Shown here: positions 1 through 24,460 of the stretch, one piece after another
How the letters are laid out: each line of letters opens with the position of its first letter
How positions within the stretch are numbered: the first letter of the stretch is position 1
Source of the DNA: Holothuria scabra
Lineage: Eukaryota > Echinodermata > Holothuroidea > Aspidochirotida > Holothuriidae
DNA: 64,000 nucleotides
Direction of reading: 5' to 3'
Assembly: GCA_037179385.1 (NCBI GenBank)
Contig: CM074196.1
Coordinates: 29,347,986-29,411,985, forward strand
Position numbers and translations under genes: made by a program
The notes under the pieces: model-generated
What the model saw: the letters and a program-made list of their open reading frames with translations, nothing else
The model's database searches: none
What the model was told of the DNA's origin: nothing

Positions 1-2500
1 TTAGACAGAGTATGAAACTGATTTTTCACACCCATAAGTATCACCTAAACTTTCTAATGGAATTCTTCTACTGTACAAAAGTCACAAATACTAATATTTT
101 CACAAAGCACTAGAAGCAGACACTCGAAATAGTTAAGGATAATACTACACATATTCATTTAACAGCTTTGTACAGTTTGAATTGTGAACCTACAGTACAA
201 CTTCTCAGACATAAAGCCATTGCAAATTGAAGGACTTCAAGAGCATCTCTTGTCCCTGCCCTGATGTTCTGTTAAACACCCCCTTATTTTATACCTAACA
301 TGGCATAGTTGAACCAAAAAAAAAAAGAAAAGCGAACTTGGTGGGAAGACAGGTTTGGATACATTACAGATTTAAAAGACTCTTCAAACACACTAGCTAC
401 ACATGAAAGGCTACTAGAAAGCCAAAAAAAAAAAAGACATATGACATCATGGTCACATCTGAAAGACACAGCTACCCTTTCTCTTACCTGCAATACAAAC
501 AAACTTCTTGACCTAGTTTTGAAAAAAAAAACTTCCATTTTATAAAATCTGGCTACAACTTGAAAGAAACTATGTTTCAAGTGGGAAGTACCTCATTGTC
601 CAAGGCTCAATGTTTCGACACATAATGCTTCAGGAACAATAATGAAATAAACATTGAATTACTATACAATAAATACTGCCCACTGTTAAAAAAATATTGC
701 AACTATCCCTAGCAATAGCAAGCTTAATGAGCCACAAAAATTGAGTGGCTCACATAAAAGCCTCCCATCCAGGTTCAATAAATGAAAATTAAAAAACTTT
801 GACACTTAAGGCAAAGCATGAAGTGCTTCTTGACATGGCTGATAACTAGTCTTGTCCAAGATTTTTGTAACTTTCTACCTAGTCTTACATTCAGACAAAG
901 TTATTTCAAAATCACTTTAACGTGGCACAAACTGTCTTAAGGTTATTTCCAGATTTAACCTGCCTAGAAATGCAGCAAGTCTCCTACAGCTAGATCCACT
1001 TTAGTTAGCCTTCACTTTTTGTCAAAGTTAGATATGAATAAGAGAAACTAGCCTCTTAATGCTATGCTGACACAGGAAGCACAAACTTAGAAGCATTGAA
1101 ATACCACCAAATACGAAAATGAAATGTAAATTGGCAAGACTATATGCTACCTGCGTGAAATTTATTTGTAAGATAAAAGTCTGAAATGTTAAAAGCCAAA
1201 GAGAAGGCATAATTCCAGCACCAGATACTCTTCAAATGAACATAAAGGGGAAAAAAGAAAAAGAAACAGGCCATCAAATCCCATACAGCTGTGCATAGTA
1301 TAAAAGAATGGAACATTGTAGCATTTAATGAGCGAGCAAAAAAAAAAAAAATATGAAATACAGATAAATCAGCCAACGGAACATATTTCAATTCAAATTA
1401 AAAATAGATGGTGCAGCCTTTTTCAAGGCAATTATTTCTTTCTTTATGAGATGTAAAATATAATATTAGCAACATGCCCCTCCAACTACTGTACTCAACT
1501 TGATCCCTAGCCTTTACTTTTAATCAATGAGATGTATGTAGTTGAATTTCTTCCAACTATGCACAATGTTACCCAATAAAAGGCCTCAAGGCATTCTAAA
1601 AATTAAATGTTTAAAAAGGCAATGGTATGTATACATCACACAATTACTACAATGTACGGTCATGGCGTAAGCATTCCTTTAAAAGATTTGTAGTGAACCA
1701 TCCGATTTGTTCTATAGCTATAACGCCAGTGTAAGCACTTGTCCATTTTGGCGACAGTATTTGATACCAACAAAGCCCTCATGCTATCATGCATGAAAAT
1801 CACTGAAATGTTTTCTTTTAATTCACCAACACTAAATAGCTGATCTTTTTTTTTACAAATTAGACTGCATTCTAGCTGGTACCAGTGGCATAACCCCCCA
1901 TGATCCAACCTTGAAGTGCAAAAAACACCTAAAATAGCAGTTTTTTCTCTCTCCCCTTAGACTTTTCCCTCATGTTGTGCTCCAAACACCACACCCCCTC
2001 CCCCATGAAACAATCCTGGCTACACTACTGGATGGTGCTAACAATGCGTTGACACAGCTTGGCAATAAGTTACTTAATATTCTTCCACTAACTTACAGCC
2101 AATTTATTTGATCTATTTAAGTTAACTGAGTGTAAAAGCTGCTGATTGCTGAGGGGAATTGAAGGCATTACAAATCTTGTGAAAGAAGGTGTAAATAATG
2201 CTAATATTGGAGATTTTAATAGTCTTTGCTAAAACAATGAACCAATCACATGATATCTTGGAACAAAAGAAGATGGTTTTACTTGACTCAGAGCACCAGA
2301 ATAAAAGGCAGAGCAACTGAACAACTGAAGGGGCGAAAGCCCGAGCAGTAAATTTCCTGAGCAAATTCAACTTAACATTTGGACAATTTATGCAAAGCGA
2401 GGAATAAATAAACATGGGAAAATCTACCAAGCAGTGGAAACATTGCTCATCTTTAATGGAGAATGTTTTGCCTGTCAAGGCAAGGCATTGGATTTCAAAG
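1..2500. other. No gene recognised; AT-rich flank downstream of secernin
   Basis: This stretch lies beyond the 3' end of the minus-strand secernin gene. It is AT-rich with many A-runs. The open frames in it are short and match nothing I recognise. It could hold distal 3' UTR of secernin or of a neighbouring transcript, but I see no splice sites or protein motif to support that. Confidence 0.5.
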
Positions 2501-2507
2501 ATCACTG

Positions 2508-2600
2508 GAACCCATTAGTGGGTTCCATCATTTTTCACCACAGTAACCTCTGGGAACCCACTCTTGGGTTCTGTTACAAAATGCATGGGTGGTAACTGAT
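2508..2600. repeat. Short palindromic cluster (GGAACCCA hairpins)
   Basis: GGAACCCA and TGGGTTCC face each other across 4 bases at 2508-2527. A related pair follows at about 2554-2572, and further GGTAAC/GGTTCT repeats after that. The 19 bases at 2528-2546 recur exactly in the loop of the large hairpin at 20445-20608, so the two may descend from one foldback family. Confidence 0.5.
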
Positions 2601-2887
2601 TGGTGGTAACCAGTTTTGGGGTTCTGTAATTTGATCATCACGAGACCACCACGCCATGGGGAACAATGGTTCCTGTGAAATCTGACAGCATTCAAGGTTT
2701 CATTGCACAACAGTGGTCATATGTTACAAATGTACCATAAATACCCTTACCGTTCATTTGTTTGGCATGGCAGAAAAGGGCAATCCCAAATGTATCATGA
2801 CACATTGAACTCTTATACTGACATAATGACAAAGAAAGTTTCATTTTCTAGTGAAGTTCTTTTCTACATCATATTGCACTCTAAATG

Positions 2888-2893
2888 TTTATT
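2888..2893 (-). promoter_or_regulatory. Candidate polyadenylation signal AATAAA for secernin
   Basis: Read on the minus strand this is AATAAA, about 160 bases past the secernin stop codon, a plausible 3' UTR length. Other AATAAA words exist in this AT-rich flank, so the choice is an inference. Confidence 0.35.
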
Positions 2894-3051
2894 ATTTTAA
2901 TAAGTCTCTGTTTTTGAAGCATTAAATATACACCCTCAGATTAAAAAAAGCAAGGACAGTACCTGTGCATCATAATAAATAAGCCATTTTTCTAAATTCA
3001 TAAGTAATAAACTGCTAAATTTCACCCTTTAAGTGAAAAAAAAACTCTTCA

Positions 3052-13833
<10,782 letters not shown>

Positions 13834-13923
13834 CTGGAGAAGAGATTAGAAGAAATAGTTAAATGTTTTCTTTTTCAACAGACAGCGTTGGTTGATTAGC
13901 TGTTGGAGTTTGTCCTCAAATTA

Positions 13924-14177
13924 TAGACGAATCCGGACAGATTGTGATGGTCTAATTTTAGTCGGCCATTACTGGGGTCCATCACCTTCAAATTTAAAAT
14001 TCCCTTACTTACCTGTTCCATGGATGGTTGTACACTTAAGTGTATCTTGATTTTCTCAACTTCACTGAATATGAGGATTTGAAATTTGCATAGACAATAA
14101 ATGACGATTAAAGGCTGATGGACCCCACAAATGACTGCCTACAGTCACTAAAAACAAGCGCTAATCGGATTCGTGTA
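13924..14177. mobile_element. MITE family TA-1, copy 2
   Basis: Same orientation and body as the copy at 3601-3857, with ends TAGACGAATCC and GGATTCGTGTA. It lies just upstream of the first coding exon of secernin, probably in a 5' UTR intron. Confidence 0.75.
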
Positions 14178-14353
14178 TGACATCCTAGTTCAATGTAGCG
14201 ACACTATTAAAAGATGGCATGGTCACAACTCCAAAAACAGAAGAGGCTAATGAGTTCAGAACTCCTATCTGCTGTGAAAAATGGCCAACTTGGCCAAGAC
14301 CTCAATATTTCATATTTTACTGTTCACAATTATGAACCAAATCAGATACTCAA

Positions 14354-16835
14354 CCAAAAAGCCCAAAGGCCTAATCATTCCTTGCAAAGATTGTAAGTTA
14401 TTTTTTTTTCAAAGTGACAGTATTTCTTAAATAACCAACAACAGTAATCCCCTTCCAAATATGGGAAATGCAAATGCCAAATGAGGCAACATGTATGACA
14501 TCCATCACAGATACTCTCATTGATATGTTTGTGTTTGCAAGGTTTTGAGTTCTTACAGGTCTTTGATGACTCAGGGATGGGAATTCCTGCTGTTTGCAAA
14601 CTCCAACTTTTCAAAGCAAGTCAGTCAAATGTATGGCAGTAAAACTTCGAAGTATGCATTATCGCTCTGGCTCAAAAGCGAAATTCATTTTACAGATACA
14701 TGATCACCCCTTAACTTGCGTGGTACATTTCAAACTACTGCTATATGTTGTTTATATTCACTTCACATATATTGAAGAAAAACACTTGAGCTTAGGGGGT
14801 TTTGTTTAATCTCTCCAAGCACATACAGTAACTACAGTAAGCACCAAAACTGGAAACAACTAAAAGCGAGTCTAACTGCTTTTCATCTCATGAGCAACAG
14901 CAGTGGACCCTAAGTGTGGTTTTTAGGTGTACAGAAACAGAAACTGTTAAAACAAAAAGACCCAAAACCATACATGACAAAACAAAACTACGAACGTACA
15001 ACTATTTACACCTACTGGACCTTTAGTGTGTATTGCCTCACTTTAGATGCGACATCGTTCCCACTGGCTTACTATGAGAAATAACAGGTGAATCAACATT
15101 GGGGCAAATAACAAAGCTTGAATAATTTGCATGTGAATTTGCAGTGAGAAAATAGGTATGGCCATGTACGTAGATACGCACACCTATATATTAGGAAGAC
15201 AACTACCTTACAATATTTGGACAGCATGCAATTGCAAATGACCTTTGACCTCTGCAAAAATCTACAGGGTTCATGAGCAATGCAGGGATTCCACCAGAAA
15301 CACAAAAAAGGGGGGTATTTATTACTCCTAAACCCCAAGTCCAAACTGATGCTGTCCTAGGCTTAAGTTATGGGTGGGTTCAGGGGGACAAAAGCTTGCT
15401 TCAAGGCCCCTGTAAGGTGCAATTTGAGGGTTTTAAAGGCCATTTATTTGTGTAAGTTCAAACATTGCTGCAAAAGTGTCATCTTTTTAAGTAAGAAATC
15501 AAGATATTGACAATTTTCTAATTTTTATGGAAATGAAAAGGGGAGATTTTACCCACCTTCTTCTGGAAAGGGGGAGAGGACAAATCCCCCCTTTCCCCCT
15601 TCTGACAGAAACCCTGCAAGGTACATGCCAACTATGAGATCCCTCACTGTTACAGTACCCACCTTTGAGATACTGTATTGTGTTTAAGGTTTTGACATTT
15701 TCTTCTATTGCGACTCTACACGACCTTTAACCTAGCTGCCAAAAACTATAGGATCCATCAACTTGGTATGACCAATTCACACAGCTAAGGATGAGATTCC
15801 TCACCATTACAGTACCCAACTTAAGATATCATGTTTATGTACAAGAAATTCCCAGGGTATTTACAGTACCATTAGACCTATAATGATCCCAAATGATCTT
15901 TGATCTCTACCAACAACAATAGGATCCATCTACTTGACACTGGCAATGCTTATGCTAGGTATGATATCCCTTACTGTTACTCTCCTTGAGATACCTTTTT
16001 CACAAGGTTTTGAGCATCTGATCTATGTTGACCCACAATAATCTTTGACCTTGACCAAAAACAATAGGGTGCATCCACTTGGTATGACTAATGCACATGG
16101 TGAGCATGAGACCCCTTTCACTTATCCAGCTTGAGATATCATGTTTACAAGAAATTCCTAAGGCATTTACTATTTGACCTCTGGTGAACTCAAATGACCT
16201 TTGATCTCTGCAAAAACAAGTATTATCTACTCAATATGAAAAAACACACATCTTATATGAAATTAGTCACACTTACCCTTGTTGAAACATTGTTTACAAG
16301 GTTTCAACCTTTTGACCTCTCCTGACCCCAAAGGACATTTGTCCTTCATCAGGAGCAAATGGGATCATCTACTTAATATGGACAACCCACACGCCAAATT
16401 TGAGATGAGTCACACCTACAGTATCCTTCTTGAGATATTGTGTTTACAAGCAAAAGTGTCACAAATGCACTAGCACACACAGCATACACCCTGTACTGAA
16501 TGACTTACGGAGTACAGAGAACAGTTCCCTGCAAGGAAATGGTTCCAATTCCGCTTTAGCTGTGTACGTATGTCATGCAGCATGTGAATGCCACGAGTGA
16601 GGGTAGACTCTTGCATGTCACATGACAGAGCTCATTGCAGTGTCCGAATTTTCCCATAGCTTCGCCAGTTACAAGTTCCACATGAGCGAGGAAAGACGGG
16701 TGAGGCTTGAGCTCCAGTGAGCGGCCTGTACCCACTAAGGCATTGTTTACAGGTTCACACACACACACCGTGACACACACACACACACAAGACATCACCA
16801 TCATATAGATTCCTTGTCTGCCTTTGGCAAGGAAT
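14354..16835 (-). mobile_element. Satellite-bearing Helentron-like element, copy B (diverged)
   Basis: The right edge (16807-16835) is the 5' hairpin, with ATTCCTTG-type arms around a short loop, as in the 49-kb copy. The left edge (14354-14385) is a diverged 3' hairpin with AAAGCC and CATTCCTTGC. Between are strongly diverged tandem units, clearest at 15230-16470 with repeated TGACCTTTGACCTC-like words, and a CA tract at 16755-16789. The span may include unrelated insertions, and treating it as one element is an inference. Confidence 0.6.
16755..16789. repeat. (CA)n microsatellite of copy B
   Basis: CA dinucleotide run interrupted by CGTG, adjacent to GACATCACCAT, as in the other copies of the element. 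Confidence 0.9.
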
Positions 16836-16839
16836 AAAA

Positions 16840-18420
16840 ATTCAAACAACTAAGTAATAACATTCCTGAACAAATAAAAAATGAGTCTTGGAGTAACTCA
16901 CTGCAGAACCAAATAAGGTCAAATATGTTTGGGTAACACAAGTAGGGAGCAGCATACAGTATGCAAAGCATTGGTATCCATATAATTTCAATCAGGGAAT
17001 AGGAAGAGTCAGGAAAGCCCTCCTAGAGGAATGAAGACCACAAGCAGGAGCACAATGAGACAAAAGTTGAGTGATATTTAACCTGAATGCTGAACACAAA
17101 GAGTGAGGAGCAGTAAAAATTTGATTATCTCACTACCACAGATTGGTTGGAAGTTGGGCCATATAACCTCATAGTTACCTAACCTCACCAATAGGAAGTC
17201 AGTTACTTTTTGACCTGTGATTGTGGGGTACCATCTACTTTTCCTATAGATAATATATGTGCTGCTGAGTTTTGAATTTTTTGAAGTTTAAAAATGGATG
17301 AATCTGACAGACTGTGTTTTAAAGCAAAGAGTTGTGCTATTCTTTACTGCATGAGATGAAAAAAGGTAACAGATGTGGAAGAATTAAGTACACAGTGATG
17401 GGAATGTGGAACTACAGTATATAGGTCCCTGCTTTGTCGGTTTCGCATGTTAACTGGGAATGAGTAACACAAGCTTGATACCGCTCCAAATTGTAGGCTA
17501 TAATTTGCATCACTCCAATCTCTTAAAATGGAATATCATTCAACCCCTCTAGTACCATTCATGTATCGAGGAATGACGATCCTTGAATGTGAACAGTATG
17601 AATACAGGTGAGAATGGCACCAAGCTATATTTCATGCAATTGATACTAATAAGCATTGACATTTAGCAGTGTGTTGATTCCCAAGTTAATTGTAGTTTTA
17701 ATTTGCCTATGCAGGTTATTATGTGCTACAGTATCTAAAATTCCTAGATTGCTACCAACTTAACTGGATGGCCAACCTGTCATTGGCAGCTGGGAACAGT
17801 TTCCCTCCCAAAACATATAAGAATTTGTGCACTAAATTTTCTGGTCCGCCACTGGCTGCTCTAAAGCATTTAGTAAGACACTGACAACTTTAAAGAATCC
17901 ACTGCCTTTCCAGAGAAATGCTTCTTGTGACAGTAGATGAAGAATCCATGTATTAAAATTTAGATATTTCTTGTAGAAAATCTCTTGAGGAAATTTTGCC
18001 CCTTTAAACTAGAAGTCATGACTTCGTAGATAGCATTACACTGGGACCAATGATTCAAGTTTGTAAACCTGAACTCGCAAAGTCGCAAACTGACCTCAAG
18101 TGGTATTTTCATAGTCATGCATAAGCCTATTAGGTGGAGGTCAAGGGACTGCAGTCCTCCCAGAGCAGAGGAATGGTTATTTCAGGTCTCTGTTACTTGT
18201 ATTTTACATGTAGGGCGAGGGGGCAGTGCACTGGTCAGTGCAGTGGGCAGCAGACAGTGACTGCCAGCAGGCAGGCATAATAGGCTTTCTTGCAAAATTT
18301 TCAGTTCAGGGCAAACACGATCCAACCCTCCTTTGAAATATCTTCCCATAAGCCAATGGGTATTTCTAGTAAGCATTCACAGCCCACACAAACATGGAAT
18401 AGTGATGTGCCTTACTGCTG
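16840..18420. other. No gene recognised
   Basis: Unique-looking AT-rich DNA upstream of secernin. Short frames only, and none resembles a known protein. Confidence 0.5.
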
Positions 18421-18424
18421 AAAA

Positions 18425-18555
18425 TACTGCTTTATGCTAAGCACCAAGCACTTTGGCAGTGGGTGTTAATTTTTAGTCTTCAGTATGACCTGGCCAGGAC
18501 TTGAACTCCCTATCTCCCAGCAGCAAGCCAAAGGCTCTAGAACCACTTGAACATT
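18425..18555 (-). repeat. tRNA-derived SINE, minus orientation
   Basis: On the minus strand an A-box-like GTGGTTCTAGAG and a B-box-like GAGTTCAAGTCC lie about 40 bases apart, followed by GGCCAGGTCATACTG and the body shared with the 40618-40752 copy. Confidence 0.6.
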
Positions 18556-18559
18556 TGAA

Positions 18560-20440
18560 TCGTTAAATATCCAGGCTCAAGACCCAACTGCAAATTTCTC
18601 TTTGTAGGCCAACTTGTTCACTTACAGTGGTAGTTGATATTAAGTTCACAAGGTTAAAATTGACCTTCATGGGTAATTTTTAGGCTGACCCTAACATGTG
18701 TGTCATGAGAGTTAAAAACAAAAGAACTTTTTCGTGTATGGCCCACTGGACAACAAGCCTCTGGAGGCATCTCCACAATACAGTGAAATCACAAGACAAA
18801 GTACTGCAACTGGCAATTTGCAGTGATACAAGTCATTTCATTCCAATTAATCTTTTTCCAGAATATTTGTTAGTGATGGTACAGTACAATGTACAGAAAT
18901 AAAAGTAGAATATTACAAGTTAAGATCAGATGTGTTGGCTCCTTACAAAACACATGTTGGCTCATTCTCAAATAAAAAAAAAAAGAAAAAGAAAAAAAAA
19001 AATAAAACTGCTAAAAGGCAGTGTATACATGCACACTGCTAAAGTGACCCTTCATTTTCCAAAATATATTTTTAACCAAGGAATTTGGTTGGTTACTGTT
19101 TGGTAATTCCATTGGCTTCCAACAAATTAACTAGCTTGACTAACATACAGCCATCCAGTGGTTTAGCTAGGATTTCATGATCAGGGGGCAATGAACACCC
19201 AAGTGGGGCAACATGGTATTAAACTTTTATGAAGTCTGTGTCAACACTTAAACCTATTCCCATTCTTTACAAACAGTAGGTCTATAGATCTACTGAAGAA
19301 AAACTATTAAGAAGATTCCAGTCTGCATTTCGTGCACTCCAAAGCGAAGATCTTTGACGTGAGCACAGACTCCTTCTCGGCGTAGCGGGGGGCAAGCTAT
19401 ACTCCGGGACCATATACTTGTCCATGCATTGCCAATTTACAATAATCGTGTATGCGTCACGTACAAGTAACTGTCCATAAGTGTCCATGCCTGCAGATTG
19501 CTATGTAGCCCTATATGTGCACAGAAAATGCTAGCGTACAATCAAGAAAGCCTTGGCTAACCTTTGGAGTAGGTCTTACATGGAATGCACCCTGGAGAAG
19601 ACTATGGTAAAAGATTTTTGGATTGTGAGAAACAGATTGTATCTTTGTGGATTTATTTTTTAGGGGGGTGCCAAAATGTGGTCTTGAGGTCAATTTTCAG
19701 GGACATTCTCCCCCCACCCTTGTCTCCCTCTATGCCACTGCCAGAGACGATACTGTGAACAGAATAGTTATGAATTACTTGACTATAACATGCATGGTGA
19801 AGGCTATGTTGCTGCCACCAGAGTAAAATTCCTCCAATATAATGCATGGCATGGTAGATAGGTTATATTCACTGGCTTAATGTCTAAGGCTGGTTTCAAT
19901 TATCCATGGTTTCAATTGTGCATACTATTATTATTACAAGCCTAACCATAGCCTATGGTGTTGGTTTCGCATTAACTGTACGCAGTTCATCTTTGTCGGC
20001 ATGGGGTGTAACCCCTGGATGACAACGTCATGTAGTAAGATACAAGTTTCAAAATTTATGAGATTAAAAAAGCTAGGCTATTACAAAAGATACATGTCAA
20101 ACAAAGCACTTACACTTCTAAGCCACACAATTACGTTCTTGCTTTCAGGGTGATGATAGTTACCAACATTTACACAACTCTAGGCTAGCCAATTGTAGTT
20201 CGATCGTGCCAGTGCACGATGCGGTAGATGTACAGATTGTGCTGTACGTGTGACATGTGCAGATTGACTGTGTGATGTGAACTGAATCAGTCTGCAGTTG
20301 TGCAGAGCAGTTTGTTTACGAAATGCAACTTCCGGTATCAGGGTTTTAAAAGGACAGGCGGAAAACCATGTAATTTTTCTTAAATGTTAAATAGCGCCAT
20401 CTATAGAGAAAATATGTAGCTGGAGTCGAATTCAAGTTCT
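18560..20440. other. Repeat remnants, no gene recognised
   Basis: Contains an A-rich run (18977-19008). At about 19146-19742 there is a possible element whose ends resemble the GGCGTAGCC family (CCAGTGGTTTAGCTAGGAT at the left, CTATGCCACTGCC at the right). ETS-type CCGGAAGT occurs on the minus strand at 20335-20328. This could belong to a distal secernin promoter, but nothing proves it. Confidence 0.35.
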
Positions 20441-20444
20441 CTTC

Positions 20445-20608
20445 CATAGACCTACTTCCAAATAGCAATTACAAAGGATTGTGGGATAGAGTTTTGGTGT
20501 TCGTCATTTTTCACCACAGTAAAATGCCCTTGACAAAAATGCCATTGACAAACACCAAAACTCTATCCCACAATTCATTGTAATTGCTATTTTGAAAAAG
20601 GTCTACAC
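20445..20608. repeat. Large hairpin: 42-bp arms, 49-nt loop
   Basis: Arms 20460-20501 and 20551-20592 are inverted with two mismatches. Weaker pairing extends outward to about 20445 and 20608. The loop contains a 19-base word also present at 2528-2546. The folded RNA would be longer than a typical pre-miRNA. Confidence 0.85.
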
Positions 20609-20609
20609 C

Positions 20610-23600
20610 CGACTGCCCGAGGATTTGTCATAATGTCAGGCCCGTTCCTCAAAACTTTCCATGGGAGCTTTGTGTTTTTTGAGTAGGCCTGTTCTGCACA
20701 CAACATTATTAGGATGATTTCAACGCCAAAAAATGTAATTCTATTAGGGGTTTGCCCGGCCTGATACACCGGACGGAATCTGTCGTGCACTATAATGAAG
20801 CCATATCAACATGATGTTCGTCAGATGACTCATACACATCAATTACTCATTCATGACTATCCTCTCAAGTTGAGCTGAGGCATCCCCCATCTGCCCATTG
20901 TTTATGGCTTTTTTGCTCTCATAGTTTCCAAAACTATAAGGAGGGGGGTGTTCCACCCTCGGCACATTAGCAAGAATAATGGTCGATATGCAAATTGTGC
21001 TACTTTTTAAACCAATTTGAAGCATCATTTGAAAAATTAGAGGGCTAAAAGGAAGTACGCTCCTTGTTGCTCGATCAGGAGTTGGTTGCCAGAGTACGCA
21101 CAAGCTGATTTCTATCCGACTTCTTCCAGAGGTGGGGGCACAGTCCCGGTCTATTTTCCAAAATTGAGCAGGCTACTGGCGGGAATGGATTAGTTTGAAA
21201 TGATGTTGAAAATACCGGTATCAAACGTATTCGGAGGAAGGAAGGAACATCTACTAGGAATTCGTACGATCTACACCCATGAGCTTTGCGAATGGCAGAG
21301 AAGGTTAGCGCAAAATCGGTAAAACCCAGAGCCGCAGGCCGGCAACAATATCGTCTGCGTAACTCATCGGTAGTTTCCCACTTTCAGGATGCTACCACTT
21401 GATTCTCTGCACAACCATCAGCTGAACGAAAAATGAAGGTCATTCTTTCCGGGGGGTAAAAGAACATCGCAAGAACGTGGGTATAGATGTCGGGTTTGAG
21501 CATTTTATAAAGAACTGGAAATTTCTTCCATTGACCATAGGCCTCAGGGGCGTCGATTTGGCCGGGGGGGGGTCAGGGGGACATCCCCCCCCCCCACACA
21601 CACACACTTTTTTGGACATGAAAATTAAAACTTAGGTAATACCAAAACAGACAATACATGTAGGTTATAAAAGGTGTTTTCTGCCGTTTTCGATCGACTA
21701 GCTTTCTGTATCAATAATTCCACATGTTTACTTTGCAAATCCCAAAAATTTGCGCGCGTTTCCAGTCCCATTGATGCTCTTTTTTCATTTGCGTATCAAT
21801 CATACATTATTCATCGGTTTCCATGATTATGTCGATTGTTCGTGTGCATAGGGAAGCAAGTGTGGTTATGAAGGTGCACAGTATTTAGGAATATGAAGAA
21901 AATGAATCGTCCCCTTCTCTGTTTTAATGAAATCTGCGGTTTTCAGTGAATGACCAGCCTGGAAGGCTGAAATTGGCAAACACATTTTAAGGAAACTGAA
22001 GATATCTCGGTGCACAGTCTACATGCAACTTTTTTAGAAAAATGTATGATTTCTAATGCAAAATTTCGACACGCTCACATCATTCATTTGTGTAGCGAGT
22101 CGACCATTTCGCATTTAGACCATTATGAGAGAAGGAAAATCACACTGACATTTGCTAGATAAGAAACTTCAACCAGGAATTGGAAGTAAACCTCCATCCT
22201 CTGTCTGCAAATAGTGTATGATGAGGTGGCGTTCGAAAAAAAATATTTTAATGTTTTTTTGTATCAACAATCTTACACCTGTAGGCCTATGCAACGGTGT
22301 CTCAGTAGCACCATACCAATGGTTACCACCACCACCCCCCCCCCCCCCCGATCTGTAATTTTCCTGTATTCGACTGGAGTGTGCTTTTGTTCAGGTCATG
22401 GATTCATTTTTATTAGAATTTTGGCACAAATCTTTCGCAAACTATGACAATTTTCGTTGTGATTCTAATTACTTATGGGGTACATCCAGTATTTAAACTG
22501 ACCATATAGTCCGTTGAAGTAATTAACCACACTTTCAAGATCATGTTTTGAAAACTTTGGAGTTTCCTAGTAACTCAAAAGATTGAAACATTTAGCATCA
22601 TTTTGCATCTGGGCCCCTTCTCTTAGACACCTAGTGGCCTATCTACGGGGGGGGGGGGAGGCTCTGAAAAATGAAGAATTCCAAAATTTGCTATTTGTGA
22701 AACCACCAGTCTACTGTGTAGTTTTGACAACTCATGAAATTCTGAAATCTCCACATTAAAACTCCACATTCGTCCTTATTTGTCTCAAAGAAGCAAAATT
22801 TTCCGCACGCTTGGCGCGCCACAAATTAAGTACGATTCCTAAGCAGATTCGCTCTTACCTTGAGTAAAATTTGTACCAATTGCGTAAAATTTTCCGAGCT
22901 CTGAGCTTTGTAATTGGAGAAACGGAAATTAGCTATATGTGATACCATATCATCAAGTGACACCAGTAACTACAGTGAATTTTCTTTCACAAATCTCAAA
23001 ATTTTCTCCAATATAAGCTCTTGACTCAACAAATTCGTCAGAGAGCCTCATTTCGTCAGGGTTGGATAATATTATGTACCAACAACGATCTTTGGCCGTT
23101 CAATCTCAGATTTGCCAATAGGAAATGCTAATTCGTCAGTAATCCCCCAACTTTTTTAAATTTTCTCACAGGAAACCCAGAATCCAAACCTTTCTGTTAT
23201 ACAAACTTCAAATATTCAAATATTTGAAAAAAAAGGCAAAAATTTCAGCGCGGGCCGCAAATTAAGTACTTGGAACAATGGCCTTCACACTAACAAATTG
23301 TAAAATCTGGATACTTGCCCACCACGCCCCCCCCCCCCTTCTGGAAAAAATGTCTAGCCAAGACGCTGTGCACACCTTACTAGGACAGGAGAAAAAACTT
23401 AGGCCAGATGAACCCCCACTTTGATAACAAAATCGACCCCCTGATAGACCTACACATAAACCGAAACTAACATTCACATTTTCTCGTCTGGCAAAGAAAG
23501 AAACGTCTTTACTGCAGTTTTTCTAGCCATCATTTATACGGGGACCTAAGTATGGTGGACATCATGACGGGGCAGAGAAATTGTACAGCGAGCACCTCCC

Positions 23601-24300
23601 TTCAACAGTTGGTGATCCCCTCTTCGATGCGGTCAGCCCATCGAGTCTTCAAAATCTGACATGCTACCAATGGCAGTGCAAACTCCTAAGCATGAATACG
23701 AATTCTTAGTTCTAAAAATTTGCACCAAAAATAAAGGGTACGGTAGGTACCCACTGTTTAACAAGGTGTTTCTTGATTGGTTGTTGCCATTGTACTGTAT
23801 CGATTGTATTCTTTGTTAGGGTTATGAGTAGGTTAGAGATTGGTCTATCGTTAGCCAGTGAGGAAATTTCTTTTTAAACAGTGCGCATCACCCAAAAATA
23901 AAAAAGGCATTATGCCTGTAGTCAATAGTATAAAATTTTTCATACAAAGTCCAAATTTCTCGTTTTGCGAGTATACTCGATTTTTCTACATATTACAACA
24001 AAGTGTGTAGAGTCCTTAAATGAAAAATCACGAGTTCCCAAATCATAGATAAATTAAGAAACATTGTTTTTATCCTTATTTTTAATCGTATAGAGTTCGG
24101 TCGGTACTTGAGAAAAACAAGAAATTTAGTAAGATGTTTGGAGATAGTTGGAAAGAATGCATGTCTCCAACCGACTACGTTGGTATTCATTTATCGTATA
24201 TGATCATAAACAGAAATCGACAAATGTTTAACATTGGTAGAATATGTTTAGAGCTTTTAACAGAACCGAAGGTTAGGGTAGGCCTGGTGTATGCTGTATC
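20610..24300. other. No gene recognised; poly-C/poly-G rich patches
   Basis: C- and G-homopolymers occur at about 21565-21605, 22334-22350, 22648-22660 and 23326-23339. Frames of 60-86 codons exist on both strands, but none has a motif I know. Confidence 0.45.
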
Positions 24301-24305
24301 ACAGT

Positions 24306-24460
24306 ACTCTCTTAAACCAATAAATCTAAAATTAGTCCACAAGAGTTAAAAATAAATCTAAAAGAATGGAATTAGTGACCAATCGAACGTCCGATTGGTC
24401 ACTAATACCTGTCTTTTAGATTTAAACTGCAATATTTTAAATCTGACGATTTAAGAGAGT
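24306..24460. repeat. Palindromic element (155 bp, imperfect arms)
   Basis: ACTCTCTTAA at the left faces TTAAGAGAGT at the right. The inner arms 24371-24385 and 24392-24406 are perfectly inverted around a 6-base centre, and AAATCTAAAAGA faces TCTTTTAGATTT. This fits a small foldback element or a deletion product of one. Confidence 0.75.

Noticed and set aside
309..580. Opposing frames of 78 and 98 codons near the left edge
   Set aside because: They fully overlap each other in A/T-run DNA and have no motif or splice context.
15093..16849. Several 60-97-codon frames in this stretch
   Set aside because: They lie in diverged satellite units and the CA tract of copy B.
18485..18555. Possible tRNA gene on the minus strand
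   Set aside because: A- and B-box-like words are present, but no acceptor stem closes and the body is shared with other repeats; it is a SINE.
20328..20335. CCGGAAGT as the secernin core promoter
   Set aside because: A single 8-base motif about 6.5 kb upstream of the coding start, with no identified first exon; kept only as a note.
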